NCBI GenBank assembly: GCA_002746645.1
Contig: PDPU01000038.1
Span: 1 to 62,249 of the forward strand
Direction: 5' to 3'
Length of the DNA stretch: 62,249 nucleotides
From: Gammaproteobacteria bacterium
GTDB lineage: Bacteria; Pseudomonadota; Gammaproteobacteria; Granulosicoccales; Granulosicoccaceae
The notes under the pieces were generated by a model, which was not told the origin of the DNA, searched no databases, and was given only the letters and a program-made list of their open reading frames with translations. Below are positions 17,444-26,453 of this stretch, in pieces (position 1 is the first letter of the stretch; each line of letters begins with the position of its first letter). A program made the position numbers and the translations under genes.

Positions 17444-18301
17444 TCAACTCGGGCTCAGTCCTCTGAGTCGTTCCGAACGCCTTCTGAGCAGTTCCAGCAC
17501 GGTCAGCAACACGATCGACAAGGCCACCATGATCGTGGCCACGGCGAGAATCGTCGGCGAGATCTGTTCGCGGAGGCCCGTGAACATCTGCCAGGGCAGG
17601 GTCTTCTGGCCGGCTGAGCCGAGGAACAGCACCACCACCACTTCATCGAAGGACGTGATGAAGGCAAAGAGGGCGCCGGAGACGACACCCGGCACGATCA
17701 GCGGCATCTGCACCTTGAAGAAGGTGGTGACGGGATTCGCACCGAGGCTTGCCGCGGCGCGTGTCAGGGAACGGTCGAAGCCGACGAGCGTCGCCGTTAC
17801 CGTGATGATCACGAAGGGAATGCCGAGCGCGGCGTGGGCGAGCACCACACCCCAGTAGGTGCCCTGCAGGCCGATGCGCGAGTAGAAGAAGTACATGCCC
17901 GCTGCCGAGATGATCAGCGGCACGATCATCGGTGAAATCAGGATTGCCATGATGGCGCGGCGGAAGGGAACATGGCTTTGCGAGAGGCCGATGGCCGCGA
18001 GCGTGCCGAAGGCCGTGGCAAGCAGCGTTGCCACCGGCGCGATCAGGAAGGAGTTCTTCAGGGCGAGCTGCCAGTCGGAATTGCCGAAGAAGTCGCGGTA
18101 GTGTTTCAGTGAATAGCCTTCGGGGTTCAGCGCCAGCATCTCCGGCGTGAAGGTGAAGAAGTCCCGGGCGTTGAAGGACAGCGGAATGATCGTGAGGATG
18201 GGCGCGATCAGGAAGAAGAAGATGGCGCCGCAGATCACCCAGCGGAAGGTGTAGTGCCAGATACGCTGGCCGGTGGTGGCGTAGGGAGGCAGTGATGACA
18301 T
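17444..18301 (-). CDS. ABC transporter permease, PotC/PotI-like (polyamine type)
   Basis: A 285-residue inner-membrane permease with six membrane segments (for instance WVICGAIFFFLIAPILTIIP and ISPMIVPLIISAAGMYFFY). The EAA-type loop contacting the ATPase is RAAASLGANPVTTFFKVQMP. The family forms the second permease of spermidine/putrescine importers. It is last in an ATPase-binding protein-permease-permease operon and starts 14 bp after the PotB-like gene. Substrate is inferred from subunit similarity only. Confidence 0.88.
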   Translation of the reverse strand: MSSLPPYATTGQRIWHYTFRWVICGAIFFFLIAPILTIIPLSFNARDFFTFTPEMLALNPEGYSLKHYRDFFGNSDWQLALKNSFLIAPVATLLATAFGTLAAIGLSQSHVPFRRAIMAILISPMIVPLIISAAGMYFFYSRIGLQGTYWGVVLAHAALGIPFVIITVTATLVGFDRSLTRAAASLGANPVTTFFKVQMPLIVPGVVSGALFAFITSFDEVVVVLFLGSAGQKTLPWQMFTGLREQISPTILAVATIMVALSIVLLTVLELLRRRSERLRGLSPS

Positions 18302-18315
18302 GGTGTTGATTCCCC

Positions 18316-19884
18316 TCAGCCGAGTTTGACGTTGTCGATGCCCACGATGCGATCGTAGGCCCAGTAGAGCGCGAGCACCACCACGAGGAGTATCGTGCCG
18401 AGCGCCGCGGCGAGACCCCAGTTCAGCGACGAGGAGATGTGGTAGGCAATCCGGTTCGAGATGAACACGCCGGAGGTGCCGCCGACGAGTTCGGGCGTGA
18501 TGTAGTAGCCGATGGCGAGGATGAACACGAGAATCGAACCGGCGCCGATGCCGGGCGTGGTGTTCGGGAAGTAGATGCGCCAGAAGGTGGTCCAGTCGGT
18601 GGCGCCCATCGACTTGGCCGCGCGCACGAAGTTGGGCGGAATCGTCTTCATGACCGAGTACAGGGGCAGGATCATGAAGGGCAGCAGGATGTGCGTCATG
18701 GCGATGATGGTGCCGGTCATGTTGTTGATCATGACGAGCCGATGCGCATTGTCGATGAGTCCGGTCCAGACGAGCAGGTCGTTGATGACCCCTTCCTGCT
18801 GCAGGAGGATCTTCCAGGCGCTGGTGCGCACGAGCAGCGAGGTCCAGAAGGGCAGCAGTACGAGAATCATCAGCAGGTTCGAACTGCGCGCCGGAAGCTG
18901 CGCGAGCAGGTAGGCAATCGGGTAGCCAAGCAGGATGCAGCTCAAGGTGATGACGATGCTCATGAACAGCGTACGTCCGAACAGCATCAGGTAAAGGCGC
19001 TGCCGCTCGGGTTTTCTGGCAATGCCCTCCGCGGTACGCTCGGCGTCGATTGCGGCAAGGTAGTAGCCATCGGTGATCGGGGGCGAGAGTCGTTCGAGGA
19101 GGTTCCAGTAGGTGGCGTCGCCCCAGTCCTCGTCGATCTCGAGGAACTGGGCCTTGAAATCGGAACTCGGTGCGTTTGCCAGCAGCGTGTCGGTGTCGGC
19201 AAGCAGTGGCGCGAGTTCGGCGTCGCTGCCGAGTTCCGCGCGTACCTCGGGGCTCATCGACGCCAGGTCATGGTAGAGCGCGGCGTAGGTGAAGCCGTGG
19301 GGTGGCATGGTGTTCGCGTCGGCTTCGTCACCTTCCTCGCTCCTGACGAAGCGTTCCCAGTTGCTCCAGGCCACGGCCGTGGCGGGAAAGTGCGTCGGCC
19401 AGGCGGCGCTGGCGCGCAGGGTCTGCCAGGCCTCGCTCGACGCCCAGGCGGGATTCATGGCAACGAAGGCATCTCGTTCGGCTTCGTTGTCGAAGCGCTT
19501 GACGCGCCGGCCGCTCTTGCGGAACAGGCTCGAAACACCCGGTTTGTCGTAGTTCAGGCGACTGCCGAGACGTGAATGGATCTTCAGTTCCTGGGCGAGC
19601 ATCATGTCGTCGGCGAGTGCCGCAAAGGTGCCTTCGTCGGGCGCTTCGTCGTAGGCGTCGATGCCGTCGCTGCCAAGCACGCGTACCGTGCCGGGCAGGG
19701 TGTCGCCGACGATGCTGTTGTCCACCGAGCGGAGCAGCATGTCGGCGATCGGCAGGATGAAGGTCACCACGATGAACACGAGCAGTGGCGCGATCAGGAG
19801 CAGCGCGCGCAGCTTTTCGCGCCGCAGTGCCCGTGCGAGGCTGTGCTTGAGGGGTTTGCCGTCTTGAGTCGTCAGTTCAGCCAC
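18316..19884 (-). CDS. ABC transporter permease, PotB-like, with large insertion after the first membrane segment
   Basis: A 522-residue permease, against about 280-300 in typical PotB. Membrane segment 1 (LRALLLIAPLLVFIVVTFIL) is near residues 26-48. Residues about 60-295 are a hydrophilic insertion with no membrane segment (for example TFAALADDMMLAQELKIHSR, and FTYAALYHDLASMSPEVRAE). Segments 2-6 and the ATPase-contact loop RAAKSMGATDWTTFWRIYFP follow normally. The insertion would face the periplasm between segments 1 and 2. The start is GTG at 19884 with a weak ribosome site. It may contact the binding protein or form a periplasmic cap; that is inference. Confidence 0.85.
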   Translation of the reverse strand: MAELTTQDGKPLKHSLARALRREKLRALLLIAPLLVFIVVTFILPIADMLLRSVDNSIVGDTLPGTVRVLGSDGIDAYDEAPDEGTFAALADDMMLAQELKIHSRLGSRLNYDKPGVSSLFRKSGRRVKRFDNEAERDAFVAMNPAWASSEAWQTLRASAAWPTHFPATAVAWSNWERFVRSEEGDEADANTMPPHGFTYAALYHDLASMSPEVRAELGSDAELAPLLADTDTLLANAPSSDFKAQFLEIDEDWGDATYWNLLERLSPPITDGYYLAAIDAERTAEGIARKPERQRLYLMLFGRTLFMSIVITLSCILLGYPIAYLLAQLPARSSNLLMILVLLPFWTSLLVRTSAWKILLQQEGVINDLLVWTGLIDNAHRLVMINNMTGTIIAMTHILLPFMILPLYSVMKTIPPNFVRAAKSMGATDWTTFWRIYFPNTTPGIGAGSILVFILAIGYYITPELVGGTSGVFISNRIAYHISSSLNWGLAAALGTILLVVVLALYWAYDRIVGIDNVKLG

Positions 19885-20013
19885 GCGTCATGTCCGTGCC
19901 GGTTGAAAGTGGTCCGATCGAAGGAAGCCGGCCGATGGCCCGACGCGATCGCAGCTTGCTGCCGCGAAGCGTCGTGCCCATCGGCCGCCATCTTGTCCGA
20001 GGTTCAGGCGGAC

Positions 20014-21171
20014 TTACCTGGCCAGCCAGGCCTGAAACTTCTGGTCGAGATCATCGCGGTTGTCCGCCCACCATTCGTAGTTGTAGAGAAAGGTGTTGGT
20101 GGCGTTTTTCGGGTCGGTCGGCATGTGCGGTGCCATGTCGATGTCGAGCTCGGCATGCTTGCCGACAAGCGGTGCCGAGGAGGCGCGCGCCGGGCCGTAG
20201 GAGATGTAGCCGGCCTGGTCGGCGAGGCGCTGGGTGTCGGTGGCAAACATGATGAAGTGCAGTACACGGTTGAGGCGCTCTTCGCTGAGGCCCTCGGGAA
20301 TGACCCAGCCGTCGATATCGAACACCTGCGCGTCCCAGAGCATCGCCACCGGTTGATCCTGCTCCTCGATGACCGAGAACAGACGACCGTTGTAGGTCGA
20401 GCCCATGACCACTTCGCCGTCGGCGAGAAGCTGCGGTGTTTCGGCACCGGCCGACCACCAGATGACGTCGTCCTTGATGGTGTCGAGCTTGGCGAGTGCC
20501 TGTTCGACGCCTTCGTCGGTGCTCAGTACGTCGTAGACGTCTTCCTTGTCAACGCCGTCGCAGAGAAGTGCCCACTCGACATTGTTGATGACGCGCTTCT
20601 CGAGTGCGCGCTTGCCGGGGAAGGTCTCGGTGTCGAACACGGCACAGATGTCTTCGGGCACCTTGCCGTCCCACGCCTTGACGTCGGTACGGTAGCCGAA
20701 GGTGGTGGAGTAGACGATCTGCGGGATGAAGCAGTCGGAGACGAGCAGGTCGCCGAAATCTTCGACGGCCGGGGTGCCGTCGGGGGCTGCGGCCAGCATC
20801 GTGTCGGGGTCGATTTCCATCGCGAGGCCTTCGTCGCAGAGACGGATGGCGTCGGCTGCTACGACGTCGACGAGGTCCCAGCTGATGTTGCCGGCTTCGT
20901 TCATCGCGCGCATCTTGGCAACCGCCTCGTTCGAGGATTCGTCGTTGATGATCTTGATGCCCGTGAGCGCCGAGTAGGGTTCGTGATAGGCCTTGAGCTG
21001 CGAGTTCGAGTAGGCACCGCCCCAGGAGACGATGGTCATCGGATCGTCGGAGCAGTTCTCGCAGGGCGGAAGCTCATCGGCGGCGAGGGCCGAGAGGCTC
21101 GTGCCGACGAGCCCTGCGGAGGCGATTGCCATCGCCAGGGGCTTCAGTCGTTTGGTGGATTGGAAGGGCAT
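20014..21171 (-). CDS. ABC transporter substrate-binding protein, PotD/PotF-like
   Basis: A 385-residue periplasmic binding protein with a classical signal peptide (KRLKPLAMAIASAGLVGTSL then SALAADE). The mature part opens with a Cys pair (PPCENC) and MTIVSWGGAYSNSQLKAYHE, then WDLVDVVAADAIRLCDEGLA and PQIVYSTTFGYRTD, the family 1 solute-binding pattern seen in polyamine-binding proteins. AAGGAG precedes the ATG. It lies between the ATPase gene and the two permease genes. Polyamine binding is inferred from the subunit family; residues of the binding pocket were not checked against a structure. Confidence 0.86.
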   Translation of the reverse strand: MPFQSTKRLKPLAMAIASAGLVGTSLSALAADELPPCENCSDDPMTIVSWGGAYSNSQLKAYHEPYSALTGIKIINDESSNEAVAKMRAMNEAGNISWDLVDVVAADAIRLCDEGLAMEIDPDTMLAAAPDGTPAVEDFGDLLVSDCFIPQIVYSTTFGYRTDVKAWDGKVPEDICAVFDTETFPGKRALEKRVINNVEWALLCDGVDKEDVYDVLSTDEGVEQALAKLDTIKDDVIWWSAGAETPQLLADGEVVMGSTYNGRLFSVIEEQDQPVAMLWDAQVFDIDGWVIPEGLSEERLNRVLHFIMFATDTQRLADQAGYISYGPARASSAPLVGKHAELDIDMAPHMPTDPKNATNTFLYNYEWWADNRDDLDQKFQAWLAR

Positions 21172-21294
21172 CTTGCGTTCTCCTTGGTGTGGTGATTTGC
21201 CGCGCTCTTGACGTCGCGCGGCGGGGACGTGAACTGCTGCCGGCGGGCGCCCGCGAATACCCCGGCGGGAGAACGGCGCAGCGGTTGCGGGTGG

Positions 21295-22467
21295 CTATCC
21301 GGGGGGTGGCGTGGTCGGGTCCAGGGCGCGACAGTCGCCGCTGAGCCAGCCGACAAGGTGTCGCTGGCCTTCGGCGAGCGGTCGGCGGTCGGCGCGGTTG
21401 CGTAGCTTGACGACGAATTCGTCGTTGCCGGCAAGCGACATGACCACGCGAAGGTGATCGCCGTGGTAGATGATTTCGCGGATCTCGCCTTCGAGGCGAT
21501 TGTCGAGCGACTCCGGTGGGTCGAACTCGAGGCGCTCCGGGCGCAACGACAGCGTGGTGCGCGAGCCGACACCGCCGATGTTCACGGCTGCCGCGCCCAC
21601 GGCATTGCCATTGTCGAGACGCACGGTGCAGTATTCGCCATCGATGCTCTCGACGGTACCGTGCAGGGTGTTGTTTTCGCCGATGAACTGGGCCACGAAG
21701 GAGTTCTGCGGATTTTCATACAGATCGTCGGGTGGCGAGAGCTGCTGGATGACACCTGCCTCGAACACGGCCACGCGATCGGACATCGTCAGGGCTTCGG
21801 ACTGATCGTGTGTGACGTACACCACGGACACGCCGAGGTTTTCGTGGATGTGCTTGATCTCGTACTGCATCTGCTCGCGAAGCTGCTTGTCGAGGGCGCC
21901 GAGTGGTTCGTCCATGAGCACGAGCGCGGGGTCGAAGACGAGCGCACGGGCCACGGCGACGCGCTGCTGCTGACCGCCCGAGAGCTGTGCGGGGCGGCGA
22001 TTGCCGAAGCTGCCGAGTTCGACCATGTCGAGCGCCTGCTTCACCTTCTGCTGCTGGGTGGCCTTGTCGAGCTTGCGGATCTGCAGCGGAAAGGCGAGGT
22101 TCTCGGCCACGCTCATGTGCGGAAACAGGGCGTAGTTCTGGAACACCATGCCGATGCCGCGCTGATGGGGCGGCACCTTGTTGATGGGCTTGTCGTTCAG
22201 GAAGATTTCACCGTGCGTGGCGGGCTCGAAGCCGGCCAGCATCATCAGGCAGGTGGTCTTGCCCGAGCCCGAAGGGCCGAGCATGGTGAGGAACTCACCC
22301 GGGGCGATGTCCAGGTTGAGATCCTTGACGACCAGGGTAATGCCGTCGTAGGACTTCTGCACGTGCTCGAAGCGAACCGCGGCTCCGCGTGAACGGGATG
22401 AAGATGAATGGATCGGGGCCTCGTGCCCCGGCTGGCCGGACGGAGTCCGTGCTGGCGCTTCGCTCAT
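21295..22467 (-). CDS. ABC transporter ATP-binding protein, PotA-like
   Basis: About 390 residues. A hydrophilic 30-residue N-terminal tail precedes the ATPase core: VRFEHVQKSYDG, Walker A GPSGSGKTT, Q-loop FQNYALFPHMSV, signature LSGGQQQRV, Walker B LVLMDEPLGALD and H-loop THDQSEAL. A TOBE domain follows from about residue 270. The ATG at 22467 is preferred because GAGG lies just upstream; an in-frame GTG at 22476 is the alternative. First gene of the importer operon, divergent from the amidotransferase gene. Confidence 0.9.
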   Translation of the reverse strand: MSEAPARTPSGQPGHEAPIHSSSSRSRGAAVRFEHVQKSYDGITLVVKDLNLDIAPGEFLTMLGPSGSGKTTCLMMLAGFEPATHGEIFLNDKPINKVPPHQRGIGMVFQNYALFPHMSVAENLAFPLQIRKLDKATQQQKVKQALDMVELGSFGNRRPAQLSGGQQQRVAVARALVFDPALVLMDEPLGALDKQLREQMQYEIKHIHENLGVSVVYVTHDQSEALTMSDRVAVFEAGVIQQLSPPDDLYENPQNSFVAQFIGENNTLHGTVESIDGEYCTVRLDNGNAVGAAAVNIGGVGSRTTLSLRPERLEFDPPESLDNRLEGEIREIIYHGDHLRVVMSLAGNDEFVVKLRNRADRRPLAEGQRHLVGWLSGDCRALDPTTPPPG

Positions 22468-22647
22468 GAACCTCACTTGGGGTGCTTGCTGGTGGGGGGG
22501 CTTGTGGTTGATGGACGACAGGCCATGGCTCGGAGTGGATTCATCCTGAAGCGCGCATTCACCTGTTACTGCATGTCCATATTATTGCAACAGTATTCCC
22601 TGAAGAAAGCAACTGCCGAATGTGAGATGTGTCAATATTCCATCCCC

Positions 22648-23385
22648 ATGAAATCCTTTCTGATCCTCCAGGCGCGACCGGAGACCGAAGTCGCCGACGA
22701 CGAATACGCTGCAATCCTTGCGAAGGGCGGCCTGTCGGCGAACGAGACACGACGCATTCGGCTTGATGCCGAACCGATACCCGCAGACCTTGATCTGACG
22801 GACTTCTCCGGTGTGATCATCGGTGGCGGACCGACGTGCTTCAGCGATCCGCCCGAGAAGCAGTCACCGCTGGATCGGCAGATCGAATCGGCCGCGCTTT
22901 CGATCATGCCGCGTGTGGTCGAGGCAGACATCCCCTTTCTCGGCTGCTGTTACGGCGTCGGCCTTCTGGGCACGCACCTCGGCGCCGAGGTGGCCAAGGG
23001 CCGCTACGCCGAACCCGTGGGCACGTCTTTCTGCCGCCTCACCGACGACGGACGAAACGACCCTCTGCTGGAGGGTGTCGATGCGGCATTCACCGCCTTC
23101 GTGGGGCACAAGGAATCGCTCCAGGAACTGCCGCAGGACTGCACGCATCTCGTGTCGAGCGAAACCTGTCCGTTCCAGATGATTCGTTACGGCCGGAACG
23201 TCTACGCCACGCAGTTCCATCCCGAAGCCGATGCGGCGGGCTTCGAGATGCGCATCGACATCTATCGTCACAGTGGCTACTTCCCGCCGGAAGCCGCCGA
23301 TGACCTCGTGGCCATGTGCCGGGCGGCGGACGTGACCATGCCGGAGCGGGTACTGGCCAACTTCGTGCGTCGTTACCGCAGGTAG
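22648..23385 (+). CDS. Class I glutamine amidotransferase-like protein
   Basis: A 245-residue GATase1 (GMP-synthase-like) protein. The nucleophile elbow is FLGCCYGVGLLG (Cys near residue 94), and the His/Glu pair is in ATQFHPEAD. Length fits stand-alone members of the family rather than a domain of GMP synthase. It starts 181 bp from the divergent polyamine-type importer. Because PuuD-type gamma-glutamyl-polyamine hydrolases belong to the same superfamily, a link to polyamine use is tempting, but the sequence resembles the general GATase1 group more, so the substrate stays open. Confidence 0.8.
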   Translation: MKSFLILQARPETEVADDEYAAILAKGGLSANETRRIRLDAEPIPADLDLTDFSGVIIGGGPTCFSDPPEKQSPLDRQIESAALSIMPRVVEADIPFLGCCYGVGLLGTHLGAEVAKGRYAEPVGTSFCRLTDDGRNDPLLEGVDAAFTAFVGHKESLQELPQDCTHLVSSETCPFQMIRYGRNVYATQFHPEADAAGFEMRIDIYRHSGYFPPEAADDLVAMCRAADVTMPERVLANFVRRYRR

Positions 23386-23409
23386 CCGGGATGGCGTGAC
23401 TGCCGGCGA

Positions 23410-23895
23410 TCACCACACGCCCGGTATCAGTCTGGATGTCCGCGCGGCATAGTTCGCATAGTGGGGATAGTGCTGCAACAGCAGGGCTTCCTCGCGGTGG
23501 ATCTTGATGATCATGACGCCCACAAGCGCTGCAAGGGTGACGAGATGCCAGAGGCTCTGGTGCACGAGTACGGCCCCGGTGCCACCGAGCAAGACGGCGT
23601 TGTACATCGGATGGCGCACGTACCGGTAAGGGCCGTTTGCCACGAGGATGCCCGCCATGCGGGGCTCGGGAAACACGGAGAGGGTTTCGCGATTCATCGA
23701 CAGCAAGGCCCAGAGCGCGAGCGGCATCGACAGGAATACGATCATGGCACCAAGCCAGGCGACACCACCAGCCGGTGGCAGGAAGTCGCCGAGGGGACGT
23801 ATCAGCAGCAGGATGGCGCCGAGCTGCAACACCACCAGCAACCATGACGGCGCCGCTGCCCGGTGGCCTTCCGGATCCGGCAATGACGGGTTCAC
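23410..23895 (-). CDS. Isoprenylcysteine carboxyl methyltransferase-like membrane protein (ICMT/PEMT family)
   Basis: About 161 residues with a GTG start overlapping the stop of the upstream channel gene (GTGA). Hydrophobic segments are near residues 16-35 (WLLVVLQLGAILLLIRPL), 43-65 and 110-132. The family motif YRYVRHPMYNAVLLGGTG and the C-terminal EEALLLQHYPHYANYAARTS, which bind S-adenosylmethionine and the membrane substrate in this superfamily, are present. In bacteria such proteins methylate unknown lipids or thiols. Last gene of the helicase-EndoU-channel operon. Confidence 0.85.
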   Translation of the reverse strand: MNPSLPDPEGHRAAAPSWLLVVLQLGAILLLIRPLGDFLPPAGGVAWLGAMIVFLSMPLALWALLSMNRETLSVFPEPRMAGILVANGPYRYVRHPMYNAVLLGGTGAVLVHQSLWHLVTLAALVGVMIIKIHREEALLLQHYPHYANYAARTSRLIPGVW

Positions 23896-25820
23896 GTGTC
23901 CGGCGCCTCCGTTGCCGATTCCGCGCCGGGGCCTCGACCTCGCGCAGACCCGGTATCGGGGCCCTGCCTGTGGGCAAGCGCGAGGCGCTGGAAGGGAAAG
24001 TCCCAACCCCTGTCGGTGCAGCAGTCGACGCAGGCTTTCTGGATCATGCGCCTGATGCGAGGTTGTGAACGAGCTGCGCGACTGTCGAAGGTGGCAAGAA
24101 TCCAGTAGTCGATGGAAGAAGCACCGGCGCTTTCGATCTCGACCTGCAAGGCCTTGAGAAAGTCGCCGATGTCGCTTTCCGTGATCGCCGTGCGAATGGC
24201 CTCACGCAGCGCCTTCGGCACTTCGGTGGTGCTGATCGAACGGAGATCGTAGTCGACGCCGAAGCCGCTCCTGACCGCGAACTGCCCGGCCCGCGAGAGA
24301 TTCGTCATCGTCATGGTGTAGAAATCGCTGCTGGCATAGTTGCGTGTCTGTCCGCCGTCTTCGGCAACGGTGACGGTGTCGGGATTCTGCGACAGCACCT
24401 CCAGCCAGGTACCGTCTTCGAGCAGGATGCTGTCGCCACGCGAGGTCGGGAACCAAGGGTCGTCGCCGGAAGGGCGTGACACGTAGCCATGGAGTTCCGC
24501 GATCGGAATCTTCAGCGCGCCGTGAAGTTCCGGGTTGTGGAAGACCGTATAGGCGTTGATCGATTCCACCCGCCAGGGCAGGTTGCGGTAGAACACGCGC
24601 TCGGTTTCGCGCATCGGACCGATGTTCAGCAGGAGCCGCGCTTCGGTCAGGTAACGCGGCAGCAGGGTGCGCGCCGCGAGCGCCACGCCGAACAGCAGCA
24701 GTATCAACAGACCGAGCAGCAGCACGTCGCCGCGCTGGTGGAACACGATGAACACGGCGAGCAGAATCAGCAGGCCCGTCAGCGCGTGTGTGCTGTACTC
24801 GATGAGACGATAGCGCGTACGGCTTTCGGGTCTGCTCTTGTCCACCAGCGACTGCCGGTAGCCTTTCAGAAGAAACTTCAGGCCGTGCCAGACGCCCATG
24901 CCCGCAAGGAGCGCGAGCAGCAGGGTAAACCCGCGCCCGGTGATGAAATTGCGGATTGAATCGAGGATGCTGGCGAAAAACGAACGATCGCCCTGCAACT
25001 CGGCGATCTCGATCTCGGCGATGCGGATCGAACTCTCGGCATCGTCGCGGCGATCCTGCCAGGTGCTCAGGAGCCGGTCGAGCGTCAGCGACAGCTCTCC
25101 TTCCCCGGCCGCGTTCAGTTTCGGCTCGAGGTTGGCGATGGCCTTTTCGGCCTCGTCGAATTCGCGCTGGTAGCGCGCGATCTTGTCCTTGAGGGCGTTG
25201 ATGCGCCGCGGCTTTTCGGTCAGTTCCTTGAGGCTGTCGATGACCGGCTGGGCAATCAGCGTGAGGTCTTTCTGCCAGTTGGTTTCGGTCTCGGCAACGG
25301 TTTCGGCGTCGGCGCTGGTAAACAGGCTGGCGTCGGCGCCGCCCGTCGAGATCGACTCGATCGTCTTGCGAAGCTGCGCGATGCTGGCGTTGATGTCCCT
25401 GGCGCGCGCGCGGAGGTCTTCCTTTTCCTGTTCGTTGGCCTCTTCGATGCGATCGCCGATCTCCTTGCGCTGGTGCAGCTTGGTGGTCAGCGTGTTCTGG
25501 ATGTATTCGAGGCGAGTGATGGCCTCGTTGACGGGAATGTCGCCTGCCGGTGGTGTCTGCGGCGCGGTGGCCGAGGTGTCCGCGCCGCCGGATGGCGTGT
25601 CCGTGCTGCTTGCCGTGGCAGCCGCGCTGTCTGGTGACGTGTCCGTGCTGTCCGAGGGAGCGGCGGCGTTGTCTGCCGGGGTGCCCTTGTCCTGTGCCGC
25701 CGCGGGCAGTGCCGGCAGCAGGGACAGCAGCAGACCGATGGCGAGGACGCGCAGGGCCGTGCCGATATCCCGCTCGACCGTACGCCGGCAACGGCCGAAT
25801 ACGGTTTCAGTCACGTACAT
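23892..25820 (-). CDS. MscS-family mechanosensitive channel with periplasmic coiled coil
   Basis: A 642-residue protein. It has a signal peptide (LRVLAIGLLLSLLPALPAAA), an Ala/Ser/Thr/Asp-rich low-complexity segment (residues about 45-90), a long coiled coil (about 95-275), then membrane segments near 305-395 and the MscS beta/C-terminal region: GDSILLEDGTWLEVL, NYASSDFYTMTMTNLSRAG and FLKALQVEIESAGASSIDYW. It resembles large MscS homologues, which relieve osmotic pressure. The ATG lies 14 bp inside the EndoU gene. The pore-lining helix is less Gly/Ala-patterned than in E. coli MscS, so gating behaviour is uncertain. Confidence 0.8.
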   Translation of the reverse strand: MYVTETVFGRCRRTVERDIGTALRVLAIGLLLSLLPALPAAAQDKGTPADNAAAPSDSTDTSPDSAAATASSTDTPSGGADTSATAPQTPPAGDIPVNEAITRLEYIQNTLTTKLHQRKEIGDRIEEANEQEKEDLRARARDINASIAQLRKTIESISTGGADASLFTSADAETVAETETNWQKDLTLIAQPVIDSLKELTEKPRRINALKDKIARYQREFDEAEKAIANLEPKLNAAGEGELSLTLDRLLSTWQDRRDDAESSIRIAEIEIAELQGDRSFFASILDSIRNFITGRGFTLLLALLAGMGVWHGLKFLLKGYRQSLVDKSRPESRTRYRLIEYSTHALTGLLILLAVFIVFHQRGDVLLLGLLILLLFGVALAARTLLPRYLTEARLLLNIGPMRETERVFYRNLPWRVESINAYTVFHNPELHGALKIPIAELHGYVSRPSGDDPWFPTSRGDSILLEDGTWLEVLSQNPDTVTVAEDGGQTRNYASSDFYTMTMTNLSRAGQFAVRSGFGVDYDLRSISTTEVPKALREAIRTAITESDIGDFLKALQVEIESAGASSIDYWILATFDSRAARSQPRIRRMIQKACVDCCTDRGWDFPFQRLALAHRQGPDTGSARGRGPGAESATEAPDT

Positions 25821-26451
25821 GGATCGGGAAGGCGGTGTTGATGCCGCCGCGGCTGGAGGTGTAGGCCTGGATCCGGAAGCCGTGGCCGGAGGGGCCTTCG
25901 AAGGGCTGTGCATTCGGGTTGCTGCTGTTGTGGTAGGCGTTCAGGATGGCCGCAATGACCTCGTCGCTCGACATGCTGTCGGGGAAGAAGCTCGAGAACT
26001 TCCGCTTCCACTGGTTGCCATCGCGCACTTCGACGGTGGCGGTGTAGACGCCGTGGCGGTTCGGTGGGTCCTGTATCGATACGAGACGCGCGTTTTCGGG
26101 GTCCTGGCCTCCGGGGCGTGAATGGAAACCGACGGGCTTGCCGCTGCGGTTGATTTCGCCATGAAAGACATGCCACAGGTTGATGTTCGGGTCGGTGTCC
26201 GACCAGTGCGGCATGTCGGCGATGGCAGCATCGGCACTGGTGACATCAGCACTGGTGGCATTGGCACTGTCATGGGAGAGGCTGGCCGACGTGCCATCCT
26301 TTTCATTGTCCGTGGCCGGATGGCTCGATGCCGTGCCTGAAGCGTTGCCGCCCGTGAGGGAATTCAGATCGATGCCGTACTGCTCGAGGCTGATGCCGAG
26401 TGCGATCAGGACGCCAGCGACAAAGGGGATGTAGCGTTTGAGCTTCTGCAT
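25807..26451 (-). CDS. Exported EndoU-domain nuclease
   Basis: About 214 residues. An N-terminal hydrophobic segment (YIPFVAGVLIALGISL) acts as signal or anchor, followed by a Ser/Thr/Ala/Asp-rich stalk to about residue 78. The rest matches the bacterial EndoU fold: LWHVFHGEINRSGKPVGFHS, RPGGQDPENA, GVYTATVEVRDGNQWKRKF, SSFFPDSMSSDEVIAAILNA and HGFRIQAYTSSRGGINTAFP. EndoU enzymes cleave RNA and often serve as toxin tips in contact-dependent inhibition systems; here the domain is a stand-alone exported protein. It starts 2 nt after the helicase stop and overlaps the channel gene by 14 bp. No immunity gene is evident unless an operon partner plays that role. Confidence 0.8.
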   Translation of the reverse strand: MQKLKRYIPFVAGVLIALGISLEQYGIDLNSLTGGNASGTASSHPATDNEKDGTSASLSHDSANATSADVTSADAAIADMPHWSDTDPNINLWHVFHGEINRSGKPVGFHSRPGGQDPENARLVSIQDPPNRHGVYTATVEVRDGNQWKRKFSSFFPDSMSSDEVIAAILNAYHNSSNPNAQPFEGPSGHGFRIQAYTSSRGGINTAFPIHVRD

Positions 26452-26453
26452 GT

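Noticed and set aside
18439..22392. Long plus-strand open frames opposite the polyamine-type transporter
   Set aside because: Shadows of well-supported minus-strand genes; no ribosome sites and composition typical of antisense frames.
22648..23385. Gamma-glutamyl-polyamine hydrolase (PuuD) assignment
   Set aside because: The superfamily fits and the neighbour is a polyamine-type importer, but the motifs match the general GATase1 group and no other puu genes are present.
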